Source: Neobacillus sp. CF12
Lineage (GTDB): Bacteria > Bacillota > Bacilli > Bacillales > Cytobacillaceae
Assembly: GCF_030348765.1 (NCBI RefSeq)
Contig: NZ_JAUCEU010000007.1
Coordinates: 5,615,501 to 5,679,500 of the forward strand
Length of the DNA: 64,000 nucleotides
Reading direction: 5' to 3'
Shown in pieces: positions 56,304 through 64,000 of this stretch; the stretch's first letter is position 1; the number at the start of each line of letters is the position of its first letter. Under the pieces are notes generated by a model that was not told where the DNA came from, ran no database searches, and saw only the letters and a program-made list of their open reading frames with translations. A program made the position numbers and the translations under genes.

Positions 56304-57265
56304 GGAAAGACTTGCTCGACGCCTTTACGAATGCCGACGGAGCCTACTTATCGGGGCAGCATATAGCAGAGCTAATTGGCTGTTCACGGACGGCGGTATG
56401 GAAGCATATTGAGGAACTTCGTAAAGAAGGATTTGAGTTAGAAGCAGTACGTCGAAAAGGCTATCGGATAGTGAAAACACCTGAAAAAATAACCGCTGAT
56501 GAATTAAGACTTGGATTAACCACCAAATTTATTGGTAAAAACGTTCACTACGAGGAAAGTGTGGAGTCTACACAGAAAATAGCTTACCTATTAGCCTATG
56601 AAGATGCACCAGAAGGAACCGTCATTATTGCTGAAGAACAGCTTTCAGGTCGTGGAAGAATGGATCGTAAATGGCATTCTCCAAAGTATACGGGCATTTG
56701 GATGAGTATTATTCTTAGACCCAACATCCCGCTGCCAAAAGCACCACAATTAACGCTATTAGCAGCGGTGGCAATTGTGCAGGCAATTGAGGATCTTACG
56801 GGCTTGCTTCCAGAGATAAAATGGCCTAATGACATCCTTATTAAAGGAAAAAAGGTAACAGGCATATTAACGGAGCTGGAAGCTGAAGCAGATCGCATTA
56901 ATTCCATTATTATTGGAATCGGAATGAATGTAAATCAGACAAAAGATGATTTCCCTAGTGAACTGCAGCAGATTGCAACATCACTCTCACTCGAAAAGGG
57001 AGAAAAGGTAGCTCGAGCTGATTTAATCAAGGGTATTTTTATGAATTTGGAAAAATTGTATTTACTGTATTTAGAAGAGGGATTTCTTCCTATTAAGCTT
57101 TTATGGGAGAGTTATGCAATAAGTATCGGCAAAAACATTACTGCCCGTACACTCACTCATTCAATTATTGGTAAGGCTCAGGGGATTACAGATGATGGAG
57201 TATTAATCATTGAAGATGAGCAAGGTAAAACACACCACGTCTATTCTGCTGATATCGAATTATAA
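56288..57265 (+). CDS. birA: Biotin repressor and biotin-protein ligase BirA
   Basis: Bifunctional protein: attaches biotin to carboxylases and represses biotin genes when bound to biotinyl-AMP. GTG 56288 gives MQSQLRKDLL and 325 residues, the B. subtilis length. The winged helix (about 22-60, GCSRTAVWKHIEELRKEG) is followed by the ligase domain with GRGRMDRKWHSP (about 118-129) and KWPNDILIKGKKVTGIL (about 180-196). It overlaps cca. Confidence 0.96.
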   Translation: MQSQLRKDLLDAFTNADGAYLSGQHIAELIGCSRTAVWKHIEELRKEGFELEAVRRKGYRIVKTPEKITADELRLGLTTKFIGKNVHYEESVESTQKIAYLLAYEDAPEGTVIIAEEQLSGRGRMDRKWHSPKYTGIWMSIILRPNIPLPKAPQLTLLAAVAIVQAIEDLTGLLPEIKWPNDILIKGKKVTGILTELEAEADRINSIIIGIGMNVNQTKDDFPSELQQIATSLSLEKGEKVARADLIKGIFMNLEKLYLLYLEEGFLPIKLLWESYAISIGKNITARTLTHSIIGKAQGITDDGVLIIEDEQGKTHHVYSADIEL

Positions 57266-57295
57266 AAGTTTGCAGGATTTGATGAAAAGAATAAC

Positions 57296-57324
57296 TTGCG
57301 ATTTTCTGAAATTTTTTTTATAAT
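57296..57324 (+). promoter_or_regulatory. SigA-type promoter of the panBCD leader
   Basis: TTGCGA (57296-57301) and a perfect TATAAT (57319-57324) with a 17-nt spacer. Transcription should begin near 57331, leaving a leader of about 190 nt. Confidence 0.72.
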
Positions 57325-57330
57325 TCCAAT

Positions 57331-57473
57331 AATGGGCGGTATCCTTGTGAGCTGCACCTGAAACTATTTTTATAATTTAAAAGGTTTCTGCCTAGATCCG
57401 TATTACGGACCGGGACAGAGGGATAGAACATGTAAGAGTACCAAGATCCTCTGCCTTCAGATGGATCTTTTTA
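57331..57473 (+). ncRNA. Structured regulatory leader RNA of panBCD (candidate pan motif)
   Basis: The leader between promoter and panB contains paired elements (GAAAC/GTTTC at about 57359-57389, TCCG/CGGA near 57397-57409) and a switch: CAGAGGGAT (57416-57424) can pair with ATCCTCTG (57446-57453), which is also part of the terminator's 5' arm. That is a terminator/antiterminator layout. A conserved RNA called pan is known upstream of pantothenate genes in Firmicutes; whether this belongs to it could not be tested. Confidence 0.6.
57443..57473 (+). terminator. Attenuator terminator in the panB leader
   Basis: AAGATCC plus TCTG pairs with CAGA plus GGATCTT (11 bp, one bulge), then TTTTT. It lies about 50 bp before panB. 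Confidence 0.82.
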
Positions 57474-57521
57474 TTGTGCTCTTTTTAATCCCCTCTTCCT
57501 ACAAATAAGGAGGGAATGTTG

Positions 57522-58358
57522 ATGAAGCAAAGTACAGATTTCTTGAAAATGAAGGAAAGTAATGAAAAAGTCGTCATGCTCACCGCCTATGATTACCCAT
57601 CTGCAAAGCAGGCAGAGGAAGCAGGAGTGGATGTGATTTTAGTTGGTGACTCTCTTGGTATGGTAGTACTCGGATACGATTCAACCATTCCAGTGACGCT
57701 GGAAGATATGATTCATCACACAAAAGCAGTAAAACGAGGGGCGAAAGATACGTTTATCGTCGTTGATATGCCGTTTTTAACCTATCATTTATCAATTAAA
57801 GATACATTACTAAACGCTGGCAGATTGATTCAAGAAACAGGTGCTCACGCCGTGAAGCTTGAGGGTGCTGATGAAGTTATTGAAAAAATCACTGCCCTCA
57901 CAAGAGCAGGAATACCAGTTTGTGGGCATCTTGGGTTAACTCCTCAATCTGTAGGAGTATTAGGTGGATATAAAGTTCAAGGAAAAGATGCAACAGCTGC
58001 CAGGAAATTACTAGATGATGCAAAAAAGTGTGAGGAAGCAGGAGCATTCGCCATTGTACTTGAATGCGTGCCAAAGCAACTTGCGGAGGAAGTATCAAAA
58101 CTTCTATCCATTCCTGTTATCGGTATAGGAGCTGGGGTTGAAGTTGATGGTCAAGTACTCGTCTATCATGACATTTTAGGTTATGGTGTGGAAAGAGTGC
58201 CTAAGTTTGTGAAACAATATTATTCCTTAAATCCGTTTATTATTGAGTCCATACAAGCATATGTAAAGGAAGTTAAGTCGAACCAGTTTCCGGAGGATAA
58301 GCATTCCTTTACGATGAAAGAACGAGAGCTTAGCGGTCTTTACGGAGGATTAAAATGA
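57522..58358 (+). CDS. panB: 3-methyl-2-oxobutanoate hydroxymethyltransferase
   Basis: First committed step of pantothenate synthesis. ATG 57522 lies 7 nt after AGGAGGG and gives 278 residues. Motifs: [16 protein letters not shown] (about 22-37), [15 protein letters not shown] (about 43-57, metal Asp) and [20 protein letters not shown]. The end overlaps panC by 4 bp. Expression is probably controlled by the leader RNA. Confidence 0.97.
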   Translation: MKQSTDFLKMKESNEKVVMLTAYDYPSAKQAEEAGVDVILVGDSLGMVVLGYDSTIPVTLEDMIHHTKAVKRGAKDTFIVVDMPFLTYHLSIKDTLLNAGRLIQETGAHAVKLEGADEVIEKITALTRAGIPVCGHLGLTPQSVGVLGGYKVQGKDATAARKLLDDAKKCEEAGAFAIVLECVPKQLAEEVSKLLSIPVIGIGAGVEVDGQVLVYHDILGYGVERVPKFVKQYYSLNPFIIESIQAYVKEVKSNQFPEDKHSFTMKERELSGLYGGLK

Positions 58359-59224
58359 AAGTTATAAACACGATTCAGGAAATGCAAACTGAAATAATAA
58401 AGCTCAAGTCCCATTCCAAATCAATCGGGTTTGTGCCAACGATGGGATATTTACACGAAGGTCATTTAACTCTATTAAAAAGAGCGAGAGTAGAAAATGA
58501 TATTGTTGTTTTAAGTATTTTTGTAAATCCATTGCAATTTGGTCCGACAGAGGATTTTTCTAGCTATCCTAGGGATTTGGCTAGAGATCAAACATTGGCT
58601 GAGTGTGAGGGAGTTGACTTTCTTTTTTATCCTTCAGTAGAAGAAATGTATCCGCATTCTTTATCAGTTAGAGTAGTAGTGGAGGAACGTACAGATGTGT
58701 TGTGTGGGAAATCTAGACCTGGACATTTTGATGGTGTGGCTACTGTGTTAACAAAGCTTTTTAATATTGTAATGCCAACAAGAGCTTATTTTGGTAAAAA
58801 GGATGCCCAACAGGTTGCTGTAGTTGAGGGGTTAGTTACTGATTTTAATTATCCGATAGAATTAATTCCAGTGGATATAGTCCGGGAAGATGATGGTCTA
58901 GCAAAAAGCTCTCGTAACGTCAATCTACTGCCTGATGAGCGAAGGCAGGCAAGTGTTCTTTATAAAAGTTTAGCAGTAGCAAAACTAGCTGTAGAGGGGG
59001 GAGAACGGAATCCCCATGTTATCAAAAACTTAATCTCAAACATGATTCAATCAGAAACGAGCGGCCTAATTGATTATGTGGAGATTTACTCTTATCCTCA
59101 GTTAAAACAGGTGGATAATTTAGACGGTACCTGTATCATTGCACTTGCTGTTAAATTTTCAAAGGTCCGGTTAATAGATAATGTCATCCTAGAAGTAGGG
59201 CAGGAGTTTGGAGGAGGAAAATAA
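58355..59224 (+). CDS. panC: Pantothenate synthetase
   Basis: ATP-dependent ligation of pantoate and beta-alanine. The 289 residues show the nucleotidyltransferase HIGH-like motif in [17 protein letters not shown] (about 24-40), [17 protein letters not shown] (about 57-73) and the KMSKS-like KSSRNVNL (about 186-193). Coupled to panB and panD. Confidence 0.97.
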   Translation: MKVINTIQEMQTEIIKLKSHSKSIGFVPTMGYLHEGHLTLLKRARVENDIVVLSIFVNPLQFGPTEDFSSYPRDLARDQTLAECEGVDFLFYPSVEEMYPHSLSVRVVVEERTDVLCGKSRPGHFDGVATVLTKLFNIVMPTRAYFGKKDAQQVAVVEGLVTDFNYPIELIPVDIVREDDGLAKSSRNVNLLPDERRQASVLYKSLAVAKLAVEGGERNPHVIKNLISNMIQSETSGLIDYVEIYSYPQLKQVDNLDGTCIIALAVKFSKVRLIDNVILEVGQEFGGGK

Positions 59225-59607
59225 TGTTTCGTCACATGATGAATGGGAAAATCCATCGCGCAACAGTAACAGAAGCGAACCTCAATTATGTCGGCAGTAT
59301 AACCATAGATGAGGATTTACTTGATGCCGTGGGGATGGTTGCAAATGAAAAGGTTCAAATTGTTAATAATAATAATGGTGCACGGCTTGAAACGTATATT
59401 ATTCCAGGAGAAAGAGGCAGCGGCGTTATTTGCTTAAATGGTGCTGCCGCTCGACTCGTACAAAAGGGTGATATCGTTATTATCATCTCATATTGCTTAG
59501 TCTCCGAAGAAAAAGTCCAAAGTCATCATCCTAAAGTTGCGATTATGGATGAACATAACAGGATAAAAGAATTAATTTATGCAGAACCCGCCTTAACAAT
59601 TATGTAA
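59224..59607 (+). CDS. panD: Aspartate 1-decarboxylase
   Basis: Pyruvoyl enzyme that makes beta-alanine. The 127 residues self-cleave between Gly24 and Ser25 (NYVGSITID), producing the pyruvoyl group. The ATG shares one base with the panC stop. Completes panBCD. Confidence 0.97.
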   Translation: MFRHMMNGKIHRATVTEANLNYVGSITIDEDLLDAVGMVANEKVQIVNNNNGARLETYIIPGERGSGVICLNGAAARLVQKGDIVIIISYCLVSEEKVQSHHPKVAIMDEHNRIKELIYAEPALTIM

Positions 59608-59609
59608 TG

Positions 59610-59636
59610 AATCCCCGTTATCGGGGATTTTTTCTT
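59610..59636 (+). terminator. Terminator after panD
   Basis: AATCCCCG/CGGGGATT stem with 4-nt loop and T-rich tail. Confidence 0.9.
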
Positions 59637-59735
59637 TTTTATTAATAATTTTATATACTAATTAAGTAAGGTTTTCTTTTTCTTTTTACTTTTTTTATGA
59701 TACCGTTTTAATGAAGGTATGAGGTGTTATATGGA

Positions 59736-62537
59736 ATGAAGAATAAATTTGTTGTAGTTGATTTAGAAACTACAGGAAATAACCCCAAAAAAGGGGATAA
59801 AATAATCCAATTTGCCGCTGTGGTCATTGAAGACGGAAAAATCACGGAAAGTTTCTCGTCTCTAATTAATCCACAAAGGTCAATCCCTACTTTTATTGAA
59901 GAATTGACTGGCTTAGAGGATAAGATGGTGAAGGATGCCCCATTATTTGCAGAAATAGCCCCAAAGGTTAACGAATTATTAGAGGGAGCTTATTTTGTTG
60001 CTCATAATGTGCTATTTGATTTGTCATTTTTACAGGAAGAATTAATTCAAGCTGGATTTGAGGGCTTTTATGGATCAGTCCTAGACACAGTTGAAATGGC
60101 AAGAATCATTTTTCCTACTGCTGACGGCTATAAGCTATCTGACCTAGCAGTTAGAGAAGACCTGCAACATGATCGGCCACATCAGGCAGACAGCGATGCA
60201 CAGGTTACTGCTGAGCTTTTTCTAATCCTTGTAAATCGATTATCTCAATTACCTATTTTGACGCTTACTCAGCTTTCTCAGCTTTCGGGAGGACTAAAGA
60301 GCGATTTACAACTGTTAATTGATGAAATCATTTCGGAGATAGATTCAAGTTTCGAGAATTGGCATGATACACTTGAAATATGCAATACACTTGCCTTGAA
60401 AAAAACGCCCAATCAATCAACTAATAAACAATATCAGGATGGTTACAATTATCCGACCAGCAAAGAAGAAAAGATAGAGATGGTAAAAAGTGGTTTTACA
60501 TCCTATGAAAATAGAATCGGACAATTTCAAATGATGGACGGGGTTTACCAAGCCTTCCATTCTGAAAAGCATACACTTATTGAGGCAGGAACAGGTGTCG
60601 GCAAATCCCTAGGTTATTTGCTGCCCATTGCTTATTTTTCAAAGCAGAATAGGCTTCCTGTTGTAGTAAGTACACATACTATCCAGCTTCAAGAGCAACT
60701 CATTCAAAATGAAATACCCTTATTAGCAAAGATTCTCCCATTCGATGTGAAATCCGTACTGCTAAAAGGCAGGAATCATTATATTAGTTTAGAAAAATTT
60801 GCACTTTCCTTACTAGAGGAAAATGATAATTACGATACTACATTGACAAAAATGCAAATTCTCGTATGGCTAACGGAAACAAATACCGGAGATCGTGATG
60901 AGTTGAATTTATCTAGCGGCGGAAATATCTTTTGGAATAAAATCAAGAATGAACAAACAATCTTTGCGGTGAATAAACTTTGGCTGGAGAGAGATTTTTA
61001 TTTAAGAGCTAAGAACGAGGCCCAGAATGCAGATATTATCATTACGAATCATTCTTTGCTATTAAGCAATCTATCGGCTGAGAAAACTTTTTTACCAGAC
61101 TTTGATTATGCGATTATTGATGAAGCACATCATTTTGAAAAGGTAGCAAGTCAATATTTTGGCCGCACATTAGATTACCTCACAACTCGGTTGCTATTAA
61201 GTCAATTTGGTCAATATGAGCAGCGACTACTATTTCATCAGCTAGAATTGATTCTAGACGTTCTTAATCCAAACAAAGAAGATTTAACGCCAACCGGAAC
61301 AATCAATCAATTGGCAGCAGATCTATCCTATGAAATGGACGAGTTTTTTAAGCTAACAGCTCTATATGCCAAATCAAAAACCGGTGAAAGAAGAGGTACA
61401 AATCGGGCGAAAGTGCGTTTTACAAAGGACAATGGCGGGAAAGAAAAAAATGCACTCGTACATAGTGCCGAGAGGTTTGCCTTTTTATTGAAGGATTTAC
61501 AGGGTTCAATCTCCGAGCGTTTGGAGATTATTAAGAAAAATAAGGAATCCTTATCAAGTAAGCAAAAAGGAAAAATGGAGGAAATCATATCATTCAGCAA
61601 CGAACTAGAAGAACTGCGAACTACCGTTCAAGAATGCTTTATTAAAGATTCTAATGATGTTAAATGGATTGAGATTGACTTCCGTTCACAACAGAATGTA
61701 ACCACCTTCTATGCCCAGCCTGCTTTTGTTGCGGCTTCACTAAGAGAAAGATTTTTTAGAATAAAAAAAGGGGTTGTTCTAACTTCTGCTACCCTTACGG
61801 TCAATAATTCGTTTGACTACATGATAAAGGAAATTGGGCTTGGGAAAGAAACTACTCTGACCATGACCATCCCTTCACCTTTTGATTATAAAAAACAGGT
61901 TCAGCTATTAATACCTGAAGATTTGCCAGAAGTAAATGCATCAAGTCTAGAGGATTATGTCATTGGAATTACGGAGCATATTATAACGATTGCAGAGGCA
62001 ACCAAAGGTAGAATGCTGATTCTCTTTACGGCTCACGACATGTTAAGGAAAACATATGAACTTATTAAAGAAAGTGGATTTCTTAATGATTATGCAATGA
62101 TAGCCCAAGGGATTACAAGCGGCAGTCGCTCAAGACTTACGAGGAATTTCCAACGTTATGAAAAAGCAATACTACTAGGGACAAGCAGCTTTTGGGAAGG
62201 TGTAGATATTCCAGGGGAGGATTTATCCTGTCTGATTATTGTCAGGCTGCCATTTAGTCCTCCAGACGAACCATTAACAGAGGCAAAGTGTCAGGTAATC
62301 AAACAGCAGGGTGGAAATGCTTTTATGGAGTATTCGTTACCTGAAGCGATTCTTAGATTTAAACAGGGGTTTGGACGACTAATTCGCACGGAAAAAGATC
62401 GGGGAATATTGATAGTGTTTGATAAAAGGATTATTTCTGCAAAATACGGCAAGGATTTTTTGAAGTCTATTCCAAACGTCCCTATGAAAAAGGGAAATAT
62501 TGACGAATTAGTTGAAATAATTTATAAATGGCTATAA
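59736..62537 (+). CDS. dinG: DinG-family helicase with N-terminal 3'-5' exonuclease domain
   Basis: 933-residue fusion typical of Bacilli. Residues about 1-170 form a DEDD exonuclease (VVDLETTGNNP, AHNVLFDLSFL, HQADSDAQVT). The XPD/DinG-like part has Walker A EAGTGVGKSLGY (about 287-298), DEAHHFE (about 461-467), SATL and motif VI QGFGRLIRTEKDRG near 885. The iron-sulfur cysteines of E. coli DinG are not seen, as in other Gram-positive DinG. ATG 59736 follows GAGGTG. Confidence 0.94.
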   Translation: MKNKFVVVDLETTGNNPKKGDKIIQFAAVVIEDGKITESFSSLINPQRSIPTFIEELTGLEDKMVKDAPLFAEIAPKVNELLEGAYFVAHNVLFDLSFLQEELIQAGFEGFYGSVLDTVEMARIIFPTADGYKLSDLAVREDLQHDRPHQADSDAQVTAELFLILVNRLSQLPILTLTQLSQLSGGLKSDLQLLIDEIISEIDSSFENWHDTLEICNTLALKKTPNQSTNKQYQDGYNYPTSKEEKIEMVKSGFTSYENRIGQFQMMDGVYQAFHSEKHTLIEAGTGVGKSLGYLLPIAYFSKQNRLPVVVSTHTIQLQEQLIQNEIPLLAKILPFDVKSVLLKGRNHYISLEKFALSLLEENDNYDTTLTKMQILVWLTETNTGDRDELNLSSGGNIFWNKIKNEQTIFAVNKLWLERDFYLRAKNEAQNADIIITNHSLLLSNLSAEKTFLPDFDYAIIDEAHHFEKVASQYFGRTLDYLTTRLLLSQFGQYEQRLLFHQLELILDVLNPNKEDLTPTGTINQLAADLSYEMDEFFKLTALYAKSKTGERRGTNRAKVRFTKDNGGKEKNALVHSAERFAFLLKDLQGSISERLEIIKKNKESLSSKQKGKMEEIISFSNELEELRTTVQECFIKDSNDVKWIEIDFRSQQNVTTFYAQPAFVAASLRERFFRIKKGVVLTSATLTVNNSFDYMIKEIGLGKETTLTMTIPSPFDYKKQVQLLIPEDLPEVNASSLEDYVIGITEHIITIAEATKGRMLILFTAHDMLRKTYELIKESGFLNDYAMIAQGITSGSRSRLTRNFQRYEKAILLGTSSFWEGVDIPGEDLSCLIIVRLPFSPPDEPLTEAKCQVIKQQGGNAFMEYSLPEAILRFKQGFGRLIRTEKDRGILIVFDKRIISAKYGKDFLKSIPNVPMKKGNIDELVEIIYKWL

Positions 62538-62554
62538 TGAAAATTGGGAAAATT

Positions 62555-62583
62555 ACACATCCTAATAGTATGGAGGTATGTGT
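62555..62583. repeat. Short hairpin over the ribosome site of the 62.6-kb gene
   Basis: ACACATCCT (62555-62563) pairs with AGG-ATGTGT (62574-62583, one bulged T). The right arm contains the GGAGG-type ribosome site. Confidence 0.5.
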
Positions 62584-63426
62584 ATGAGAAAATTATTACT
62601 TGTAGCAGCAATCTTTTTTCAATTGACTTCGATCGGAAGTGCCTCTTCTTTAGAATATGGTAATGTGGAAAGTGTCGATTTAAATTTGAAAGACCATGAG
62701 ATTGCTGTTACTTTTCTGGGATTAGATGACGGTGAGGCGACCCTTATTCAAGGTTCCACTGGAGAAAATATTTTGGTTAATACCGGTGGAGAAGAAACAA
62801 GTGAGGAATTACGGGAAGTGCTGGGGACATATGGTGTGAAAGAAATTTCAACCATAATCATCACAGATACTCAAAATCTATTTGTTGATGAACTTACACA
62901 AATTATTTCACAATATAAAGTTAGGCAATTGATCTCAACACCTGAAATTGCAAATGAATTATCTGGAATTACAGAAGTAGAAATAGTTCCTTGGAAAGAA
63001 GGGACAACACAGGTCCTATTTCCTGATTTATCTGCAGAGGTTCTTTTTGCAGGAAGAGAAAAGAATGAGGGGATAGATTTTACGCTGCAATTTTTTAAGC
63101 ATCGTCTATTTTTGATGACATCCTCTAGTCAACGAGTGGAAGAGAAATTATTAACGAAAAACCTAGATGACGTTACAATTTTTAAGGTACCTAACTGGGC
63201 TAAGGAAGATTCTTTATCGGAGAAGTTGATTCAGTATGTGAACCCACAAATTTCGATTCTCTTTGAATCCGAGGAACATCAACCCGACCCTGATATCATC
63301 TATGACTTGCAGGATACATGGTCAGAAGTCTTTTTTACAAAAAAACATGGTACAATTACAATTAAATTTACTGAAAATAACTATGAAGTATTCACCTTTC
63401 CAGTAGAAAAGGAAGACTATAGCTGA
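62584..63426 (+). CDS. Secreted metallo-beta-lactamase-fold-like protein lacking metal ligands
   Basis: Protein of 280 residues that I cannot name. ATG 62584 follows GGAGG at 7 nt and begins a signal peptide (RKLLLVAAIFFQLTSIGSA). The mature part looks like a ComEC-type metallo-beta-lactamase fold: VTFLGLDDGEATLIQGSTG (about 42-60), ILVNTGGEE (about 63-71) and TIIITDTQNLFVDEL (about 90-104). The last segment stands where active enzymes have THxHxDH, and no His is present, so no metal site is expected. It lies between dinG and ypmA. Confidence 0.65.
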   Translation: MRKLLLVAAIFFQLTSIGSASSLEYGNVESVDLNLKDHEIAVTFLGLDDGEATLIQGSTGENILVNTGGEETSEELREVLGTYGVKEISTIIITDTQNLFVDELTQIISQYKVRQLISTPEIANELSGITEVEIVPWKEGTTQVLFPDLSAEVLFAGREKNEGIDFTLQFFKHRLFLMTSSSQRVEEKLLTKNLDDVTIFKVPNWAKEDSLSEKLIQYVNPQISILFESEEHQPDPDIIYDLQDTWSEVFFTKKHGTITIKFTENNYEVFTFPVEKEDYS

Positions 63427-63460
63427 TATTATTGCTTTAAAGAGATAAAGGAGGAATAGT

Positions 63461-63631
63461 ATGGAGTCAAAGATAGAAGTCCTCTCCACTGTAAAACTTC
63501 AGCATAGTCCGGACTTATATAAAATTGTTGATGCTCTCAATCGAACATTAAAACAACAGGACTTGATGTTCGGATTGGCACTTGACCAAGAAGATCAAAG
63601 TAAAGCAGTTTTTACCATTTATCGTACATAA
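63461..63631 (+). CDS. ypmA: Small conserved protein YpmA
   Basis: 56-residue protein starting MESKIEVLSTVKLQHS and ending FTIYRT, with LMFGLALDQEDQSKAVF in the middle. It is soluble and carries no motif for a known activity. The ATG follows AAAGGAGG. Size, sequence and place before ypmB match YpmA of Bacillus. Confidence 0.85.
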   Translation: MESKIEVLSTVKLQHSPDLYKIVDALNRTLKQQDLMFGLALDQEDQSKAVFTIYRT

Positions 63632-63717
63632 AGATGTAAAGCGAAGGCGACTGTCCACCTTTGACGGATTGAAACCACCGAAGAGTTAGGAGCCGTAGCT
63701 GGAAGAAGTGGAGTACA

Positions 63718-64000
63718 ATGAAAAAAATTATTTTATTTCTAGTATTAATTATCGTTATTTGTGTTGGGGTATTTATTAAAGTATATGCAAGTGCCCAAGA
63801 GCCTCTAAAGGCTGCTGAAGAAAAGGCAGTTTCTTTGGCAAATGAAAAGGTCAAGTTAAGTGAAGTAGAGGATTTCCATATCTATCATGGAAATGAGACT
63901 GTTAGTGTCCTTGAGGGGAAAAATAATAAGGGTGAAAATATCATCGTATGGATTCCAGAAAAGAGTAAAAAAGTAATCTGGGACAAACGGAAAAATGGTA
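63718..64000 (+). CDS. ypmB: YpmB, PepSY-like membrane-anchored protein (truncated by window end)
   Basis: The first 94 codons are in the window; the frame is open at the edge. An N-terminal membrane helix (KIILFLVLIIVICVGVFIK, residues 3-21) is followed by an extracellular part with a helix (EPLKAAEEKAVSLANEKV) and a beta strand region (VSVLEGKNNKGENIIVWIP), as in PepSY-like domains. Position after ypmA matches B. subtilis. The ribosome site upstream is weak. Confidence 0.82.
   Translation, partial: MKKIILFLVLIIVICVGVFIKVYASAQEPLKAAEEKAVSLANEKVKLSEVEDFHIYHGNETVSVLEGKNNKGENIIVWIPEKSKKVIWDKRKNG

Overview
The window is chromosomal DNA from a low-GC, endospore-forming Bacillaceae bacterium, probably Bacillus or a close relative such as Neobacillus. 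Evidence for this is the near-complete synteny with the resE-to-ypmB region of Bacillus subtilis, the sporulation genes (cotJABC, sleB-ypeB, spoIVA, ypjB), bacillithiol genes (bshA, bshB1, ypdA), TRAP (mtrB) and menaquinone genes (hepS-menG-hepT). There are no rRNA or tRNA genes, CRISPR arrays, prophage or insertion-sequence genes. The genus is an inference from gene order and remembered protein similarity; no database search was possible.

Layout. 1-3.5 kb: the C-terminal end of the ResE kinase, the ECF sigma factor SigX with its anti-sigma RsiX (behind a textbook SigX promoter), and a secreted M23/LysM peptidase. 3.5-10.5 kb: FMN-riboswitch-controlled riboflavin transporter ribU, ferredoxin, the ypbB-recQ-ypbD-ypbE operon, ypbF and the convergent cotJABC spore-coat operon. 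10.6-18.3 kb: a CBS protein, a small membrane protein, ypbG, a MerR-type regulator with a degenerate cobalamin-binding domain, mecB, gudB (with a cre-like box), ypdA, asparaginase and prsW. 18.4-29.3 kb: sleB-ypeB, ypfB, cmk-plsC-ypfD-fni, ypzI (a 47-residue gene on the minus strand), yphA, der-gpsA, yphE-yphF. 29.5-42.3 kb: spoIVA, hbs, folE-mtrB, hepS-menG-hepT, ndk and an aromatic supraoperon aroC-aroB-aroH-hisC-tyrA-aroA that lacks the trpEDCFBA and cheR genes present at this place in B. subtilis. 42.3-42.7 kb: a GC-rich inverted-repeat element. 42.7-51.5 kb: an amidohydrolase-like pseudoenzyme, ypiA, ypiB, ypiF, the cytochrome bc operon qcrABC, ypjA, ypjB, a YugP-type protease and ypjC. 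51.6-64 kb: ypjD-dapB-mgsA-bshB1-bshA-cca-birA, a structured leader RNA with panBCD, dinG, a secreted degenerate metallo-beta-lactamase-like protein, ypmA and the start of ypmB.

Functionally the window joins core biosynthesis (chorismate, tyrosine/phenylalanine, diaminopimelate, pantothenate, folate, menaquinone, isoprenoid, bacillithiol) with respiration (QcrABC), envelope stress (SigX, PrsW) and sporulation.

The most interesting observation is a recurrent regulatory architecture. At several intergenic junctions (ypfB, yphA, yphE, ypjB, the 11.3-kb membrane gene and, more weakly, the 62.6-kb gene) an upstream sequence is complementary to the Shine-Dalgarno region. In three of them a promoter-like element lies in the loop between the arms. 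Read-through mRNA would hide the ribosome site whereas mRNA started at the gene's own promoter would not. Other points of note are a leader RNA with mutually exclusive terminator/antiterminator in front of panB, a perfect 15-bp hairpin inside fni, a cre-like box at gudB, and two enzyme-fold proteins that have lost their catalytic metal ligands.
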